Source: Pseudorhodobacter sp.
Lineage (GTDB): Bacteria; Pseudomonadota; Alphaproteobacteria; Rhodobacterales; Rhodobacteraceae
DNA: 7,117 nt
Reading direction: 5' to 3'
NCBI GenBank assembly: GCA_014378345.1
Contig: JACMNW010000327.1
Coordinates: forward strand, 1 to 7,117
Every line of letters starts with the position of its first letter. Position 1 is the first letter of the stretch. Positions 5,247 through 7,117 of this stretch are shown piece after piece. The notes beneath the pieces are model-generated. The model saw only the letters and a program-made list of their open reading frames with translations. It searched no databases and had not been told where the DNA came from. The translations under genes were made by a program, and so were the position numbers.

Positions 5247-6213
5247 GCCGGATTACCACTGACCCCCAGGTCAAACCGCCGCCAATCGCTTCTGTCACGA
5301 TCAAATCACCAGACTTCACTTGCCCCCGGTCCCGCCCGACAGACAGCGCCAGCGGTATGGATGCCGCCGATGTATTGCCGTGGTCCTGCACGGTCACAAC
5401 CACTCGGTCCATCGGCACGTGCATCTTGTGCGCCGTGGCCGCGATGATCCGAAGATTGGCCTGATGCGGTACAATCCAATCCACATCATCGCCGGTCAGC
5501 CCAAGCTTGCCCAGTGACGTGTGCGCGGTTTGTGCAAGTTTTTCAACGGCATGGCGGAATACTTCCTTGCCATGCATCCGCAATTTCCCGGTAGCACCGG
5601 TCGACACACCGCCGTCAACATAGAGCAAATCCTTGAACCGCCCGTCGGAATGCAAATCTATCGCAAGAATACCGCGGTCTGCATTGCTGCCATCGCCTGT
5701 GCCCGCTTCCAACACCACAGCCCCCGCACCATCGCCAAACAAAACGCAGGTGGATCGGTCTTTCCAATCCATCAGGCGCGAAAACGTCTCCGCCCCAATC
5801 ACCAGAACCCGCGTCGCTTGCTCCGAGACGATCAAGGCCTGCGCATTCGCCATCGCAAACACGAAGCCTGCGCAAACCGCCTGAACATCAAACGCAAATC
5901 CGCGCGTCATGCCAAGTTTGCCCTGCACCATGGTCGCCGCCGATGGAAACGTCAGGTCGGGGGTAGATGTGGCCACAATAATTGCATCAATATCGTCCGG
6001 CTCCAGCCCCGCATCCGCAAGTGCTGCCAAAGCTGCGCGGGTGGCCAGATCAGAGGTCATTTGACCCTCTGCCGCGAAATGCCGCCGCTCAATGCCCGAC
6101 CGGGTGCGAATCCACTCATCTGTGGTGTCAACCAGGGCTTCCAGATCGGCATTCGATACGATGCGATCCGGCAAATAGTGCCCGATGCCTTTAACCACGG
6201 CGCGTATTGTCAT
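5242..6213 (-). CDS. fabH: Beta-ketoacyl-ACP synthase III (FabH)
   Basis: This 323-residue thiolase-fold enzyme condenses acetyl-CoA with malonyl-ACP to start each fatty acid chain in the cytoplasm. All catalytic residues are present: Cys114 in DVQAVCAGF, His250 in WIVPHQANLRI and Asn280 in QDHGNTSAASIP. Other family marks are the N-terminal GIGHYLPDRIVSNADLE, DEWIRTRSGIERR near 32-44 (Trp and Arg line the CoA channel in FabH), FGDGAGAVVLE near 159-169 and the C-terminal EAIGGGLTWGSVVIRL. Length is typical. The ATG overlaps the plsX stop as ATGA, the standard arrangement, and ties initiation of fatty acid synthesis to phosphatidic acid synthesis. GCGGA lies eight bases before the ATG, a modest ribosome site, consistent with coupling to plsX translation. 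The stop codon lies within a 13-bp palindrome. Confidence 0.97.
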   Translation of the reverse strand: MTIRAVVKGIGHYLPDRIVSNADLEALVDTTDEWIRTRSGIERRHFAAEGQMTSDLATRAALAALADAGLEPDDIDAIIVATSTPDLTFPSAATMVQGKLGMTRGFAFDVQAVCAGFVFAMANAQALIVSEQATRVLVIGAETFSRLMDWKDRSTCVLFGDGAGAVVLEAGTGDGSNADRGILAIDLHSDGRFKDLLYVDGGVSTGATGKLRMHGKEVFRHAVEKLAQTAHTSLGKLGLTGDDVDWIVPHQANLRIIAATAHKMHVPMDRVVVTVQDHGNTSAASIPLALSVGRDRGQVKSGDLIVTEAIGGGLTWGSVVIRL

Positions 6214-7117
6214 TCAGGGGGTCCGCTGCTCATGCCTTCTTTTGCCACATCCTGCCCCGCGCGCCCCGCCGATGCAACCCGCTCTGCAAGCCGGTCCTGA
6301 AAGCCAGACTGCGCCAACCGAAACGCCAACTGTATCGCCGCCGAAACCCCGGTGGCATCCGCTGAGCCATGCGATTTTACCACAGTTCCGTTCAGCCCCA
6401 GAAACACGCCGCCATTCACCCGGCGCGGATCAATGCGCTTTTGCAGCCGCTTTAACGCGCCCAATGCCAGCAAAGCCGACAGCTTTGACAGCAGCGTCGC
6501 CTTAAACTCCTCACGCAAGAAATCCGAAATCAGTTTCGCCGTGCCTTCGCCCGTCTTGATCGCAATATTGCCGGTAAATCCGTCCGTCACAACCACATCG
6601 CACCGACTGCCCGGTATATCACCGCCCTCAACAAACCCAACATAATCAAACAAACCGTCCACCGCCGCCGCCGCGATCATGTCATTTGCAAGCTTTAGCT
6701 CGGCCCGGCCCTTATGTTCCTCAGTGCCCACATTTAAAAGACCAATCCGGGGCCGCGCCAACGCAAGGCCATTACGGGCATAGGCGGCCCCCATGATTGC
6801 GTATTGCAATAAATCCTCGGCATCGGCCTTGATATCAGCGCCCACATCCAACATTACGTTGAACCCGCCCGCATTACGGGATGGCCACAAACAGGCAATC
6901 GCCGGGCGGTTCACGCCGGGCAGTTTGCGCAGCTTGATCATCGACAGCGCCATCAACGCGCCGGTGTTGCCGCAAGACACCGCAACCTTCGCCTCGCCCA
7001 GTTTTACACTTTCCACGCAAGACCACATAGATGTGCCCTCACCGTGCCGCAAAACCTGGCTTGGCTTGTCTTCCATCGTCACGACGCGCGGCGCATGGCG
7101 CAATTCGCATCGCCCGG
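6210..7117 (-). CDS. plsX: Phosphate acyltransferase PlsX (5' end outside window)
   Basis: About 301 C-terminal residues of the enzyme that makes acyl-phosphate from acyl-ACP and phosphate, the donor for PlsY in membrane phospholipid synthesis. It is soluble and membrane-associated. The frame stays open to the right edge; the first visible residues read CELRHAPRVVTMEDKPSQVL. Family motifs follow: HGEGTSMWS, VAVSCGNTGALMALSMIKL, RPAIACLWPS, LDVGADIKADAEDLLQYA, LLNVGTEEHKGRAELK, VVTDGFTGNIAIKTGEG and GGVFLGLNGTVVKSHGSAD. PlsX usually has 330-360 residues, so only about 40-60 N-terminal residues are missing. The C-terminal tail beyond VASAGRAG is variable and proline-rich. Its stop overlaps the fabH start by ATGA. 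The promoter and any upstream partners such as rpmF are outside the window. Confidence 0.96.
   Translation of the reverse strand, partial: GRCELRHAPRVVTMEDKPSQVLRHGEGTSMWSCVESVKLGEAKVAVSCGNTGALMALSMIKLRKLPGVNRPAIACLWPSRNAGGFNVMLDVGADIKADAEDLLQYAIMGAAYARNGLALARPRIGLLNVGTEEHKGRAELKLANDMIAAAAVDGLFDYVGFVEGGDIPGSRCDVVVTDGFTGNIAIKTGEGTAKLISDFLREEFKATLLSKLSALLALGALKRLQKRIDPRRVNGGVFLGLNGTVVKSHGSADATGVSAAIQLAFRLAQSGFQDRLAERVASAGRAGQDVAKEGMSSGPPE

Noticed and set aside
5521..6300. 259-codon open frame on the + strand opposite fabH
   Set aside because: It lies fully antisense to fabH, whose motifs and catalytic residues are intact. The translation is rich in Arg, His, Cys and Pro with no recognisable domain, as expected for a shadow in GC-rich DNA.

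Overview
The window looks like ordinary chromosome from an alphaproteobacterium, most likely Rhodobacterales (Rhodobacteraceae/roseobacter). The basis is moderately high G+C, the close nagZ-scpA-scpB and plsX-fabH-ihfA-merR gene orders, and a long (356-residue) two-domain dCTP deaminase. The genus cannot be read from the sequence.

Left part, + strand (1-2619): the 3' end of nagZ (peptidoglycan recycling) overlaps scpA, which overlaps scpB by ATGA. The last two encode the kleisin and winged-helix subunits of the SMC-ScpAB condensin. After a 63-base gap comes a 77-residue protein with no recognised family and a clear Shine-Dalgarno. An AT-rich stretch follows, then a small divergent membrane protein resembling the PACE (bacterial transmembrane pair) efflux family. 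Its start is preceded by an 18-bp tandem repeat that duplicates both the ribosome-binding-site-like motif and the ATG. As I recall, tatABC often follows scpAB in this order of bacteria, so the PACE-like gene looks like a local replacement or insertion.

Right part, - strand (2612-7117), read from the right edge leftwards: plsX (5' end outside the window) and fabH are joined by an ATGA overlap and link phospholipid and fatty-acid synthesis. Next come ihfA (IHF alpha), a MerR-family regulator, tRNA-Pro(GGG) with its own promoter and intrinsic terminator, and dcd (dCTP deaminase). The two halves converge, and the PACE-like gene and dcd overlap tail to tail by 8 bases.

Most regulatory interest lies in the 106-base fabH-ihfA gap. 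It holds a perfect match to the IHF consensus beside a TTGACT -35-like hexamer, consistent with autoregulation, and a 13-bp perfect palindrome over the fabH stop codon. I see no CRISPR array, phage, transposon, defence system or evidently new multi-gene system. The least ordinary item is the PACE-like gene with its duplicated start region.
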